DNA of 64,000 nucleotides from Fagopyrum homotropicum. Its lineage: Eukaryota > Streptophyta > Magnoliopsida > Caryophyllales > Polygonaceae. Below are positions 1 to 10,089 of this stretch, piece after piece (position 1 is the first letter of the stretch; the number at the start of each line of letters is the position of its first letter). Both the position numbers and the translations under genes were made by a program. Where the stretch lies: assembly GCA_033239125.1 (NCBI GenBank), contig BSWB01000002.1:87416560-87480559 (forward strand). Direction: 5' to 3'. Under the pieces are notes generated by a model. The model saw only the letters and a program-made list of their open reading frames with translations, ran no database searches and was not told the DNA's origin.

Positions 1-887
1 GTCCACGGTTAGTTCTTGCCCTTCCACGGCCGTGGAAGTGGTAGAACAACCTGTGGTTTCCCTGGTTCGATGGATCTAAGTTCTAGATTGTTAGAATGTT
101 GAAATCCTAGTGTTTGTTGAGTTAAATCTATCCTAGGGTGACCTAGTGTTAGCAACTAAGTGTTAGAAGAGACCTACCCGGTGATTCTTACCCTTAGATT
201 TCAAAGATGACAAACTCTAGGTAGTGGTGAGCCTCATAAGCCGCCATTGGACTAAGTGTGCTAGGATAGTTGTTTAGGACTAACCCTTTCGAGACTTACC
301 CGGTAAGGATAGGTTAGATCCCTAGGTGACAATCCGGTTTGTGTAGAATTCTATCCCTTAGGCTCTTTGAGACTTACCCGGTGATGAGACCTTAGGAACG
401 GACTAGTGGACCATGAGACCTACTCGGTGATTGATCCCAATCTAGAAACACTCACTCCCAACATATTGTAGTTAATCCAAGGAATGATTAGATAGCTTGA
501 GTCCTATGCCATAACCGGAATTTCCGACCCCTAGAATTCACTTTTCTCTCTTTGATCTATATCTCGTGTTTAGCTTGTTGTTTGAGTTGATTTGTTAGCA
601 TAGTTGATTGTTCATTTTGCATGATTTGTGATCCTTGATTGATCACCTAAAAACCGACCAAAAATATTTAGATTTTCATTTCTTTATTCCCTTCTCTTTT
701 CTTAGGCTTAGATCTTCACTAGACTTAATCACTAATCGAATCAATCTCACCTTAGTCTTTGTGTTCGACCTCGGAATACTATCCCTACTACAAACGTCCC
801 GTACACTGCGGGTTCGCTAGGAGTTAGGAGAAATATAACAAGTTATAAATTTAAAGCTTATTGCGTACACACGTTCTTAGCGTAACA
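1..887 (+). mobile_element. Athila/Tat-type LTR, 3' part (ATH-delta)
   Basis: Non-coding, cut by the window start. The last 90 bases match the 3' end of the Athila LTRs elsewhere in this window: the block CGTACACTGCGGGTTCGC (800-817) reappears in reverse complement at 41177-41194 and near 34080, 44050 and 46395, always about 60-90 bases from an LTR 3' terminus. I place the terminus at ...TAACA (887) because the next base begins pol sequence of a CRM-B element, with no primer site between. The rest shows no protein homology. The 61-codon ORF near 635 has no recognisable feature. A 12-bp palindrome CCACGGCCGTGG lies at 24-35. Athila versus Tat is not resolved. Confidence 0.65.
171..430 (+). repeat. 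Four dispersed copies of a GACTTACCCGGTGA-like motif
   Basis: Near-identical copies of GA(G)ACYTACCCGGTRA lie at about 171-186, 291-306, 369-384 and 415-430, with spacing shrinking from about 120 to 46 bases. They sit in the upstream half of the ATH-delta LTR. Function unknown; they could be LTR enhancer repeats or relics of a decayed tandem array. Confidence 0.55.
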
Positions 888-3789
888 ACAACCAACAAGT
901 AGCTATCTTGAGTCTAGGAATGAATATGTCACTAACTAGGCTTCTAAGGATGTGCTAATGATGAGTTTGTGTAAATCTCTAGTGACTGTGCCTCATGACT
1001 CTACGATTTCACTTCCTAGTTCTATCCAGGGGCTGTTAGACGAGTTTAAGGACGTTTTTCCTTAGGAGATTCCAGCTGGCTTGCCGCCCATTAGGGGCAT
1101 TGAACACCAAATAGATTTAATACCCGGAGCCACTCTTCCCAATAGGCCCGCCTATAGGATGAACCCTACGGAAGCCCAGGAAATTCAGAACCGAGTTCAA
1201 GCCTTGCTAGATAAAGGGTATGTTCGGGAAAGCCTTAGTCCTTGTGCCGTCCCCGTCCTGCTAGTACCCAAGAAGGATAATACTTGGAGAATGTGTATTG
1301 ATTATAGAGCAATCAATAACATTACTATCAAGTATAGACACCCGATTCCCCGTCTAGATGACATGCTTGATGAGTTACATGGAGCTACAATTTTCACTAA
1401 GATTGACCTTAGGAGTGGCTACCATCAAATTAGAATGAGGGAAGGGGATGAATGGAAAACAGCTTTTAAAACCAAATTTGGTCTCTATGAGTGGCTAGTA
1501 ATGCCTTTTGGCTTAACTAACGCTCCTAGTACCTTCATGAGATTAATGAATCATATTTTGAGACCTTATATTGGTTTATTTGTTGTAGTCTACTTTGATG
1601 ACATTCTTATCTATAGCAAGACTTCAAAGGAGCATGAAAATCATTTGAGAGATGTGCTTGCTACATTGCGTATAGAATACTTGTATACTAATATTAAAAA
1701 ATGTGATTTCTATACTAACCGAGTGATTTTCCTTGGTTTTGTAGTAAGTGCCAATGGTTTGCAAGTGGATGAGGACAAGGTTAAAGCAATCAATGAATGG
1801 CCCATTCCTAGGTCGGTTGGTGACGTGAGGAGTTTCCATGGCCTAGCTACATTCTATAGAAGATTTGTGAGAGATTTTAGTACCATTGCAGCACCACTCA
1901 CGGCCTTGACCAAAAAGAAGGTTCCTTTTGAGTGGAATGAACCCCATCAAAGAGCATTTGAAGAGCTCAAGAAACGCCTCACCCACGCACCACTACTTGC
2001 TCTACCGGACTTCACTAAACCCTTTGAGGTTGAATGCGACGCGTCCGCCATTGGTATTGGCGGCGTCGTTATGCAAGAAGGTAAGCCTCTAGCTTTCTTT
2101 AGTGAAAAATTGAAGGGTGCATGCTTAACCTATTTCACGTATGACAAAGAATTGTATGCCTTGTTTAGAGTACTCAAAACATGGCAACATTACCTTTGGC
2201 CCCAAGAGTTTGTTTTGAAAACAGATCATGATTCACTTAGACACTTTAGGAGCCAAGATAAGCTAGATAGGCGGCATGGTAGGTGGATGGAGTTCATCGA
2301 AACCTTTCCTTACATTATCAAGTATAAGAAAGGAGAGGATAATGTCGTAGCGGATGCATTGTCTAGGAGATACACCTTAATCACCACTTTGGATTCTAGG
2401 ATGTTAGGTTTTACTTACATTAAAGAATTATATGTTGATGATGCTGAATTTGGGAAGATATTTCATAGATGCACTACTCAAGGCCCTTATGATAAGTATT
2501 TTGTGTTTGAAGGTTTCTTGTTTAAAGTGGATAAAATTTGCATACCTAGATGTTGCCTTAGGATCTTATTAGTGGAAGAAGCCCATAAAGGAGGTTTAAT
2601 GGGGCATTTTGGGAGGGACAAAACTTATCACATGTTGCAAACTCACTTTTATTGGCCTCATATGTTAAGGGATGTAGAACACATGCTGAAAAGGTGCATT
2701 GAATGTCTTAAGGCCAAAGCTAGGGTACAACCCCACGGGTTGTATACACCCCTACCAACGCCTAATGGCCCTTGGGAAGATATAAGTATGGATTTCATTG
2801 TTGGACTACCTAGGACTAAGAAAGGAAGAGATTCCATTTTTGTGGTAGTAGATAGATCCTCTAAAATGACACATTTTATTCCATGTCATAAAACTGATGA
2901 TGCATATAATGTTGCTAATCTTTTCTTTAAGGAAATAGTGAGATTGCATGGAATACCTAAAACTATTGTTAGTGATAGGGAGGTCAAGTTTTTGAGTTTC
3001 TTTTGGAAAACGCTTTGGGGAAAAATGGGCACTAGATTACTATTCTCGACCTCTAGTCATCCCCAAACAGATGGGCAAACGGAAGTCACCAATAGGACCC
3101 TAACGAACCTCCTTAGAACCATGTTGAAAGATAACTTAAAAGAATGGGAACACATGTTACCACATATCGAGTTTGCTTATAATCGCACCATGCATTCTTC
3201 CACTTCGTTATCACCTTTCAAATGTGTTTATGGATTTAACCCTTTAACTCCTTTGGACTTATTACCGATTCCTCGAAAGGATCGAGTAGCTTTTGATGCT
3301 TTGGAACAGGCGGACTACATTAAGGAACTTCATGCTAAGACCAAGGTTGCACTTGATAAGAAGGGCGTTGAAACTGCAGCTCGGAATAACAAAGGACGTC
3401 GGAAGATGGTTTTCCAGCCCGGCGACTTAGTTTGGCTACATCTAAGGAAAGAGCGGTTTCCGACAAAACGCCATTCCAAGCTAGCCCCACTGGGTGATGG
3501 ACCATTCAAAGTCTTACACCGGATTAACGACAACGCATATGTGTTGGACTTACCGGAAGAGTATGGAGTTAGTACCACTTTTAACGTAGGAGATTTGAGC
3601 CCCTATGAAGGAGATTCGGAACAAGATGGAAATTCGGGGTCGAATTCTTTCCAAGAAGGAGTGGATGATGTAGGACCATCACTTGGAAGATATCAAGGTC
3701 CCATTAATAGAGCAAGAGCTAAGGAGATCCAAGAAGTTACGTCAAGGGAAGTGCTATTGCTTGGCACAATGCGTGAACCATTTAATTGA
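888..3789 (+). pseudogene. CRM-B pol remnant (RT, RNase H, integrase), copy B1
   Basis: Once copied element RNA into DNA and inserted it. Two in-frame TAG codons (937-939 and 1063-1065) precede a long open stretch from 1081. In order: RT with YFDD at 1591-1602; RNase H beginning ECDAS near 2032; integrase HHCC zinc-binding region around 2575-2715; DD35E core with D at 2791, D at 2974 and E at 3082 (35 residues between the last two). The tail contains the NRARAKEIQE stretch that corresponds to the CR motif of CRM integrases. The last 124 bases (from 3666) lie inside the 3' LTR, an overlap known in CRM elements. Copies B2 and B3 have aspartate-containing DASG where B1 has DASA, and DRD where B1 has DRE. 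Inactive because start, Gag and protease are missing. Confidence 0.92.
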
Positions 3790-3834
3790 CATGCATCATG
3801 TGTTAATCTTTTGGTGAATGTAGGAGCAAGCGAA

Positions 3835-4150
3835 CCAAGGGAGGAGACCATGCCGACGTGCTCAGTTCCCATGCAGCTCGAGGAGACCATGCCGACGTGC
3901 TCACTTCCCAGGCAGCTCGAGGAGACCATGCAGACGTTATTCACTTCCCATGCAGCCTAAGAGGATAGGTTGTTGCTCACGTCCAAAGAAGACCAAGAGG
4001 GGAGGTTGTTGCTCACGTCCAAGGCAACCCAAGAGGGGAGGCAGCTGCTCACGTCCAAGGCAGCCCAAGAGGGTAGGCTGCTGCTCACGTCCAAAACAGC
4101 CCAAGAAGGTAGCCAGCTGATCACGTTCAAGGAGGCCCAAGAGAGTAATC
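3835..4150 (+). repeat. Tandem repeats in CRM-B LTR (39-bp x3, then 36-bp x5)
   Basis: Three copies of a 39-bp unit beginning GAGGAGACCATGC are followed by about five 36-bp units of the type CAAGAGGGGAGGCAGCTGCT + CACGTCCAAGGCAGCC. Both lengths are multiples of three. In other CRM-B copies the equivalent array is open in the pol frame and encodes about 12-residue repeats. Here the array differs in composition, showing copy-to-copy turnover. Confidence 0.8.
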
Positions 4151-4413
4151 AGCTCCCTCATTCGGATCATCATTTGGGCTCTTAAAAACCATCCAAATCA
4201 CTCATGGATCTGTTGAACAATTCAGCCCATTCGGATAGTCCATTTGGCTCTTAAAAACGTCCAACTCACTCCAAGGATCTGTTTTGAATAAGTCAGCCTA
4301 TTTCCATGCTGAATTAGTTATTTGTTAAGTTGTTAGCTACATTAGAGGAAGCTCTCTTATTACCACCTTCCCACTAATGTTTTAATTTTCTTTTCTTTAT
4401 TTTTGTCTAGATA

Positions 4414-4437
4414 AAAGAGGCTATATATAGCCTCTTT
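4414..4437 (+). promoter_or_regulatory. LTR TATA box inside a 24-bp perfect palindrome
   Basis: TATATA lies at the centre of two 12-base arms, AAAGAGGCTATA and TATAGCCTCTTT. It is in mid-LTR, where the element promoter is expected. The equivalent B3 site (57609-57634) keeps the stem with one mismatch; B2 copies are partly decayed. Confidence 0.7.
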
Positions 4438-4653
4438 AGCTGCTGATTAGGTACGTTAATTTCATTGCTTAGAATTACATTTGTAATCATTCACAAAATC
4501 AATCAAAGAACAAGAGAGTTTTTGGTTGGCATTGCTGTTGTTTGCTTGGCTGAGCTTGTTCGTGTCAACCGCCTTCGGATTGGTGCTTCGAGCCTTCACG
4601 AGTCCCTCTTTGTGCTAGTCCAGCCGGAGCTAGTGTAAAGTTGTATTGTATCA

Positions 4654-6486
4654 ACAGATCCAAAGAGTACAAAATATCCCATACCCCACGAAGAACCTAG
4701 TATACGGAGGCCCTCGGCTGATTACCCATCTGACTCACTCTGTAGTCCTCCTATCCTGCAGATCAACTACAACACGGTATAAACCGTTAGCTAACAAAAA
4801 TGAATAAGAATGAAGTAATAGCACAAACACACAACAACACCTCACAACATGCAATGCCACACACACACAACCGTTTATTATCTTTAATTAAATGATTCCA
4901 TACTAATTCAACTTCTTTTGTGGCACGAGGAGCCTAAAGAACCCCGTCTCTTACCCCTTAACTTAGGTGTTGCATGGGGATCTACCTCCCCCTGAGCTAC
5001 TGGCTTCCGAGCACCTCTTTCCACTCTCGGTGAGCTTCCGGCAAGTGGTCACGACCCCTTATAATACACTTGGGCCTTTTAAGGTAATAAAGTGGTCATC
5101 CTAGTCCAGTTTAGGTATCAATCATATGAGCACACACACAACCATCACAACCACTCAAATCCACAACTACATGCTAAGTAAGTCCTATGAACATACATGA
5201 AATACTCGTAATCCTGTACCACGTCACAGTTTCCCCTTGAGGAAACGATCAACGCCTGTATAAGCAAGGCACACAATATATCAAACGCTGCAAAGGGTTA
5301 GGAAACGCGTCTCCTACCTCATATCCACAACCATCCCATAACCTGGATCTAAACCTCAAGATCCTCAACATAACTCACAATTCCTCAAATCTCAAGGTAG
5401 CATCTAATCAACATTTCTCAATCTCAATTCTAATCCTAATTTAATTAATTAACTTTAATTAATTAATTAAATTTCACCAAAATAATGTTTTACCCACAAG
5501 CAATTTCTAAACCCATCTGTCATCAAATTTGATCAAACAAACAACCCATATACACCAGAATAATATAACGACCATAATGGAATTTCTAATTATCCATTTT
5601 GACAAGCCAAAGGTCAATTTAGGCCAAATCGCAGTACGGAAAACGAATAAATTCATAACTTATTCGTTTCTAACCCGATTGAAGATCTGAAAGAAGATTC
5701 GGAATCACAACGACGCGGGCTACGCATGAACAACATCAAATTCACCGGAATCTGAGCGACGGAACCGTCCTGGTGACATATATGCTCGACCAAGTCTTCA
5801 TCTGCTCGGAAATGCAGAAACTCGGTACCGATATGAAGAGAATAAAGAGAGGAATCCAGAAACTCAAACGGAATTGAAATCGGATTAGAAACTGAGAGTA
5901 GATCTGAGTTAGAATTTTGAGAGAAATCACAACTTTTACGAGGAAACGTGAAAGGAAATGAGTTAATAAACGATTTTCCGCTATTTATAGTGAAGACGAT
6001 AATTATCATTTAGCGAAGTCGATAATTATCCTTTAACCGATCCAATGGCGGGTTGAACCCCCTTCTCCAAACTACTCGAAATTGGAATAATAAATCTTGA
6101 ATATTGTAGGGATAATTATTCCACAATTGCCTCGGAAAACATGTATTCCTAAGCCGTCTTTCTTAGCCGTTAAGAAACGAAATAAAGACTCTTTTGACCG
6201 TTTTGTCTTTCCATGTTATTTCATATCTAGGACATGTCCGATGTCGTGATCATTTCCTTCAATTGCATTTTTATTAGTTGAAGCTCCCAAATGCTCCAAA
6301 TAACACCAGAGGGTAAAAATAATTAGTAAAAATTTCTCCATAAGTCTAAAATTACGTCAGGAACATAACGGTGGGACTCATACTCATCACTTACGCAATC
6401 TTCACGAGTTATATGTCAATTACTATCAATGATTAAGTTAATCAACATTAATTAGAATTCGGAAATCCTACCTATTACATCACACA
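4654..6486 (-). mobile_element. 3' LTR of a Tekay/Del-like chromovirus (minus)
   Basis: No coding capacity recognised. The boundary near 6486 is placed where the minus strand reads a short polypurine tract (CTTAAGGGG) and then TGTGTGATGTAATAGG. The lower end abuts CRM-B copy B1 at 4653/4654 and may be truncated. A TATA box CTATAAATAG lies on the minus strand at 5981-5990. The 118- and 62-codon minus ORFs near 5653-6009 overlap this promoter and are not credible genes. The Tekay/Del assignment comes from the pol fragment upstream. Confidence 0.65.
5981..5990 (-). promoter_or_regulatory. Putative TATA box of the Tekay-like LTR
   Basis: CTATAAATAG on the minus strand, about 500 bases from the LTR start, followed by sequence with no coding signal. 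Matches a plant TATA consensus; no transcript data. Confidence 0.5.
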
Positions 6487-7008
6487 CCCCTTAAGAAAAA
6501 GTTTCGTCCCGAAACTTGAACAATTCCCAAATCCTCTCGTACCCATACGCCGAGGTATACACACTCTCTCTATCGGAGGTATCACATCTCCATTCAAAGG
6601 TATCAACCTATAACACTCTATAACCTCAAAAGACAACATGGAGGAATCACCAACTCCAGCAACAAGATCATAACGCTATCGAAAGGCATAGAGGAAAATC
6701 ATCTCTAGCCAACTACTAACCACATCACAAGGCATGGAGGGAAGCCGTCTCCAGCCAATCGTACTCGTAACACAACTATGTGGAGTAAAACCGTCTCCAC
6801 TCACTATGTCCATCAATAATAACATGGAGGAAAGGACCATCTCCAGCTAATCCTAAACATATCATAATAGTATGGCGGAAAGAACCATCTCCAACAATAC
6901 CTAACTCGCACTAGCAAATAAGATCTAAAAGATCATATGCACACATCAAAGCTAGCACGAAAACACAACATATCACATAAACACTAACATACATTTACTA
7001 AGATAGCA
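6487..7008 (-). repeat. 3' untranslated region with degenerate ~45-60-bp repeats
   Basis: Lies between the pol stop and the 3' LTR of the minus-strand Tekay-like element. At least six degenerate units share a GGAGGAA...CATCTCCAGC pattern on the plus strand (near 6640, 6690, 6735, 6780, 6825 and 6870), with a weaker one near 6565. No ORF of note. Confidence 0.55.
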
Positions 7009-7320
7009 CTAAGTTCTACTTGTCGATCCTATAGGTGCATCTATCTCGGCATAGAACTCTGGATAGTTCCTCTGGATACTATCCTCAATCTCCCATGTAT
7101 CCTCATAAGGTCCTTGTCTAGATTATTGTATCCTCAGCATAGGAATGTTCTTCGAAAGCAGGCGCCTCACACCTCGTTCTAGGACTGCAATCGGGTGATC
7201 AACAAAAGTGTGGTCCGACTCAACCACTAAGTCATCATAGCTGACGATGTTTCTCGGATCTGGTATGTACTCTCTTAATTGAGACACATGAAACACAGGG
7301 TGAAAACCCTCTAACCTCGG
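7009..7320 (-). pseudogene. Tekay/Del-like pol C-terminus with chromodomain (fragment)
   Basis: C-terminal end of a chromovirus polyprotein. The chromodomain at the end of integrase is thought to guide insertion by binding modified histone tails. The minus frame contains HPVFHVSQLREY, typical of the region just before the chromodomain, then the chromodomain itself with TWEIEDSI and a YPEFY-type end. A TAA at 7123-7125 interrupts it; the same frame continues to a TAG at 7009-7011. The upstream part of pol is absent: at about 7320 the sequence changes to a CRM-C LTR. Clade call from motif recognition only. Confidence 0.75.
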
Positions 7321-7323
7321 TGG

Positions 7324-8070
7324 TGATGAAGGATCATCCAACCTAAGTCAAGGTCCCTTAACAAAGGCTCAAGCTAAACTACAAGCTGAGATGGATGCAT
7401 TGCTTCTAACCATGAACCATGAACCACCTAACTCACCTTCCATGAGCCAACGAGCCTTGATGATGTTCATCGTCCACCAAGGAACAAGCTGCACGCCTAA
7501 GGGTTCTATATAAGGCTGAAATGTTCCAAATTGGCTAAATAAGCTTATTTGGCTGTTTTAAGTCTTTTTAGAATAAAAGCCCAAACTTATGTCTTGATGG
7601 GCCTTTAGTTAATTATTTCAGTTCATTAACATATTAAACACTACATATATGTTTTAGGCGTGCTAGGTCAGGGCAGTTACCTAGAAGATACACGTTAAAC
7701 ACAGTTTTTGTGCTGCTGTTGCAGATTGGCGATTTCCAGCATGTTGGAGAGCTTTGTGATTGTGATTTTTGGCTTAACTCTTCTTGTCTGAGTTAATCTC
7801 CTTAGGGATTAGTGTTGCAAGTTGTTTATAAGCATCCTCTTGGTTCTTCCAATCTCCATATTGATTGTGTCAAGTTGTAGAAGCAGGGTTGATTAGTCTT
7901 TTGGATTGTTTATTGAATTCATTGTTCAAGGGTTCTTCCATAGTTCTATTCGGTTCTTCTTAACCATCTATCTTTATATTTTCGTGCTTATCATTCCTCC
8001 AAATCTAAGTTTCATTCCATTGTTTCCTGGTTGTTCGTCTAGATCGTTAAACGGGCTAATCCCCGCATCA
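7324..8070 (+). mobile_element. CRM-C LTR
   Basis: Runs from TGATGAAGGATC to ...CCCCGCATCA (747 bp) and is followed at once by a tRNA-Met-type primer site, so it acts as a 5' LTR. The first about 190 bases can be read as a CRM pol tail (LTKAQAKLQAEMDALLLTM), showing that this family too overlaps pol with its LTR. TATA-like TCTATATAAGG near 7504-7514. A U5 stem AATCTC-CTTA-GGGATT lies at 7795-7810. It interrupts the Tekay-like pol fragment; the other end of the insertion is not recognised. Confidence 0.85.
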
Positions 8071-8072
8071 AT

Positions 8073-8082
8073 TGGTATCAGA
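8073..8082 (+). promoter_or_regulatory. Primer-binding site (tRNA-Met type), CRM-C
   Basis: TGGTATCAGA, two bases after the LTR end, matches the first ten bases of the TGGTATCAGAGC primer site of CRM-B copies B2 and B3 and then diverges. Starts minus-strand DNA synthesis in intact elements. Confidence 0.75.
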
Positions 8083-8295
8083 TCTTTGGGGACATTCAAC
8101 CATCATCAAAAGAGTCATAAAATCACAAAAAGAGTTTGTATTGATCATTGCAATTGATCATTGTCTTTTGTTAGTCTTTTCTTTTCTTCAGTTTTTCTCT
8201 CTTCTATTCTAAGTTGATTGAATTCTAACTTGTTTGTGTTCTTGATCAGCGAATTGAGCACCGAAGTCATCAACAAACACCAACACCACCACCCC
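8083..8295 (+). mobile_element. CRM-C leader fragment
   Basis: Untranslated leader between primer site and gag, AT-rich, ending where a CRM-D LTR terminus begins at 8296. Gag is not reached. No other signal seen. Confidence 0.6.
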
Positions 8296-8533
8296 TGATA
8301 CGGGGATGACCCGACGTTGGCTCGATCTAGACGACGGAAGGAGGGAAAGACGCAGAACGACAAGATCAAACAACCGTCTAGGGTTTCGTGTGTTGCGTGA
8401 CCTGCGAACAAAAGTGATACGGGGCAGACCCGACGTTGGCTCGATCTAGACGACGGAAGGAAGGAAAGGACGCAGAACGGCAAGATCAAGGCAGCCGACT
8501 AGGGCTGTTCGTGTGCTGCGTGGCCTGCAAACA
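8296..8533 (-). repeat. 119-bp tandem duplication of the CRM-D LTR terminus
   Basis: Both units begin with TGATACGGGG on the plus strand and run through CGACGTTGGCTCGATCTAGA to an ACAAAAG-type end. They differ by a few substitutions and small indels. Confidence 0.85.
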
Positions 8534-9257
8534 AAGGGAACAAAAGAAGACGCTAAACTGAATACGAAGGTACGGAATTTAAAGGAAAGGTATGATGTAG
8601 ATGAACCCGACACAAACGACGTGGAGACCCTTGATCTCGGGATCAAGAACCACCAAGAACGATGCAATGAACTCAGCCCCTTACAACCTCACACAGCCGA
8701 CTTAGAACATCGACAACACGAAAAGGATGCTTATGGAATCTCACGAACACCAAGAACCCGAGAGCAATTGATACACGCGAAACAACTAAGCCAAATCTGA
8801 TCACAATAACTCTTCAATCAAAACTCGCCTTTGATTGAAGATGAAATCTGAAAACAAGTGTTTTTCACCAATAATCTGCCTAAAAAGTAATGAAAAGAGC
8901 GTTTAAATAGTTTCAGCTCTTTAAACAGAAGACATAATAAAAACTGGAAATTAAGCCCAATGGGCTACTTAAAACACACAATCACTAAGCAGGCCTTAAA
9001 AAGCCTCCTTCCTCAATGAGAGACATGGAACGGTGCTAGAAACGTGGGGATGAGCAGCGGCGTCATGTGCGGGGCTGGCCGAGTCCTGTACCTTGGCGTC
9101 ATTGCTCTCTTGCTTACTTAGGAGCCAAGCCTCGTTATGAACACTTGTAGCCAATAACATCAGCAAACCCTCGGTCTCATGCTCAATCTTCTTAGCTAGG
9201 GAACGTGTGATAGCTCCCTCATACTCCGGAGATGCTAGCTCGGATGGTCCCTCATCA
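8296..9257 (-). mobile_element. 3' LTR of CRM-D (minus strand)
   Basis: On the minus strand it starts TGATGAGGGACC (9257) and ends ...CCCCGTATCA (8296). The last 119 bases are duplicated in tandem (8296-8414 and 8415-8533), so two copies of the LTR terminus lie side by side. A TATA-like CTATTTAAAC lies between 7-base arms AAAGAGC (8894-8900) and GCTCTTT (8916-8922). The start of the LTR carries the end of the pol frame. Confidence 0.85.
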
Positions 9258-9498
9258 TTCCCCCTCTCTTGGGAAGGATTCGTCCACGAATCTTCAAGCT
9301 CTACATCCATAGGTGGGAACGGACTGATGCCTCTAACATTGAAGGTCGGGCTGACCCCGAATTCCTCCGGAAGATCCAATACATAAGCGTTGTCACCGGC
9401 TTTGTGAAGCACCTTGAAAGGACCGGTACCCCTAAGTGATAGCTTGGACTTTCGAAGCTCTTGGAAACGCTCCTTCCTAAGATGTAACCACACCAGAT
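8996..9498 (-). pseudogene. CRM-D pol C-terminus (integrase tail), fragment
   Basis: Only the end of integrase is left: WLHLRKERF and FKVLHKAGDNAYVLDLPEE, the SH3-like C-terminal part of CRM integrases, then a PPT-encoded stretch and an ITRSLAKKIE tail equivalent to the CR motif. The frame is open across the LTR boundary at 9257/9258 for about 87 further codons, so the tail is LTR-encoded. The upstream break at about 9498 joins a CRM-E LTR scrap. Confidence 0.85.
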
Positions 9499-9755
9499 AG
9501 GGTTGAAGGCATCATCTTGCTTGGGTTTTGATCAATCTGATCAAGGTTCTTGTAAGGGAGTCGTTTGGTTCTTTTGGATCTACTTCTACCAAACATTCCA
9601 CGTTCCATTTCATTCTCTTTCTTTCCTTTTGTCCAACGTCATTTCTGGTTCTAAACAATCTGATTTTGCGTGCCATTTGTCAAGGAAAACGTCCATTGTT
9701 GGTGTTCAAGGATTCCCAATCTAGATCTAGTCATTTGCGACCCCAACCCGCATCA
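9499..9755 (+). mobile_element. CRM-E LTR, 3' terminal fragment
   Basis: Matches the ends of the two CRM-E LTR copies at 27838-28093 and 28561-28816 with few differences, ending ...CCCGCATCA. Starts abruptly at AGGGTTGAAGGC. Overlapping small ORFs here recur in all three copies only because the DNA is shared. Confidence 0.88.
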
Positions 9756-10050
9756 CCGTGGTTCCTCTTTTTGGATGCTTTTCTCCTTTGCTTCACTTCA
9801 TACTCCTTCCTATGACTATCCAATGCTTCCTAATGAACTCCACATCGACCAATACTCTATAAATGCTCCTTTTCCACTCTAATTCAGCGCCAATTCACCT
9901 AAAATCACAACAAAGCTTGTGTAGACCTCGATTTCAAGATAATAGGTGAATATGCTCAATAAATGTTATGTAAAGCATGTCCATGTACCCAAAAGAAAGG
10001 AAAAAACTACCTATATGCACATCTAAACTATGTCATATTTCATGCTATCA
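9756..10050 (-). mobile_element. ATH-beta 3' LTR, first ~295 bases (minus)
   Basis: On the minus strand begins TGATAGCATGAAATATG at 10050. Homologous to the LTR at 46324-47969. The rest of the LTR has been replaced by the CRM-E scrap at 9755/9756. Confidence 0.82.
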
Positions 10051-10089
10051 AAATACCCCATACTTGCCTCTTGCTTGTCCCCAAGCAAG
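10051..10089 (-). promoter_or_regulatory. Polypurine tract and adjacent stem-loop, ATH-beta
   Basis: The minus strand reads a purine-rich AGTATGGGGTATTT directly before the LTR, the plus-strand priming site. Nine bases farther is a perfect 8-bp stem: CTTGCTTG (10070-10077), loop TCCC, CAAGCAAG (10082-10089). The same structure is found at 47989-48008 and, with changes, at 35673-35692 and 49474-49490. Confidence 0.75.

Larger units (their letters stand above)
888..4653 (+). mobile_element. CRM-B copy B1, 5'-truncated centromeric-type chromovirus
   Basis: A Ty3/gypsy CRM-type element that lost its 5' LTR, gag and most of protease. Homology to B2 and B3 starts abruptly at 888 inside the protease-RT linker, joined to an Athila LTR end. 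The pol remnant is followed by a polypurine tract (about 3650-3665) and a 3' LTR starting TGATGTAGGACC. No target duplication can be tested because one end is missing. Confidence 0.9.
3666..4653 (+). mobile_element. 3' LTR of CRM-B copy B1
   Basis: Starts TGATGTAGG after a purine-rich tract and ends ...GTATCA. Compared with the B2 and B3 LTRs (about 1.23-1.26 kb) it lacks about 200 bases just before the end: the sequence jumps from TTGTATTG directly to TATCA at 4647/4648. The 5' third encodes the pol tail and a different tandem array from the other copies. A TATA box lies in a perfect palindrome at 4414-4437. Confidence 0.88.

Noticed and set aside
3937..4185. Possible CRISPR-like array from regular 36-bp repeats
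   Set aside because: Units are adjacent with no unique spacers and lie in a plant LTR; it is a coding minisatellite.
5653..6009. 118-codon minus ORF in the Tekay-like LTR
   Set aside because: Overlaps the LTR promoter region with its TATA box, has no domain and no homologue elsewhere in the window.
9503..9882. Overlapping small plus-strand ORFs that recur at 27841 and 28564
   Set aside because: All three lie in copies of the same CRM-E LTR end; openness in several frames and identity come from shared DNA, not coding constraint.
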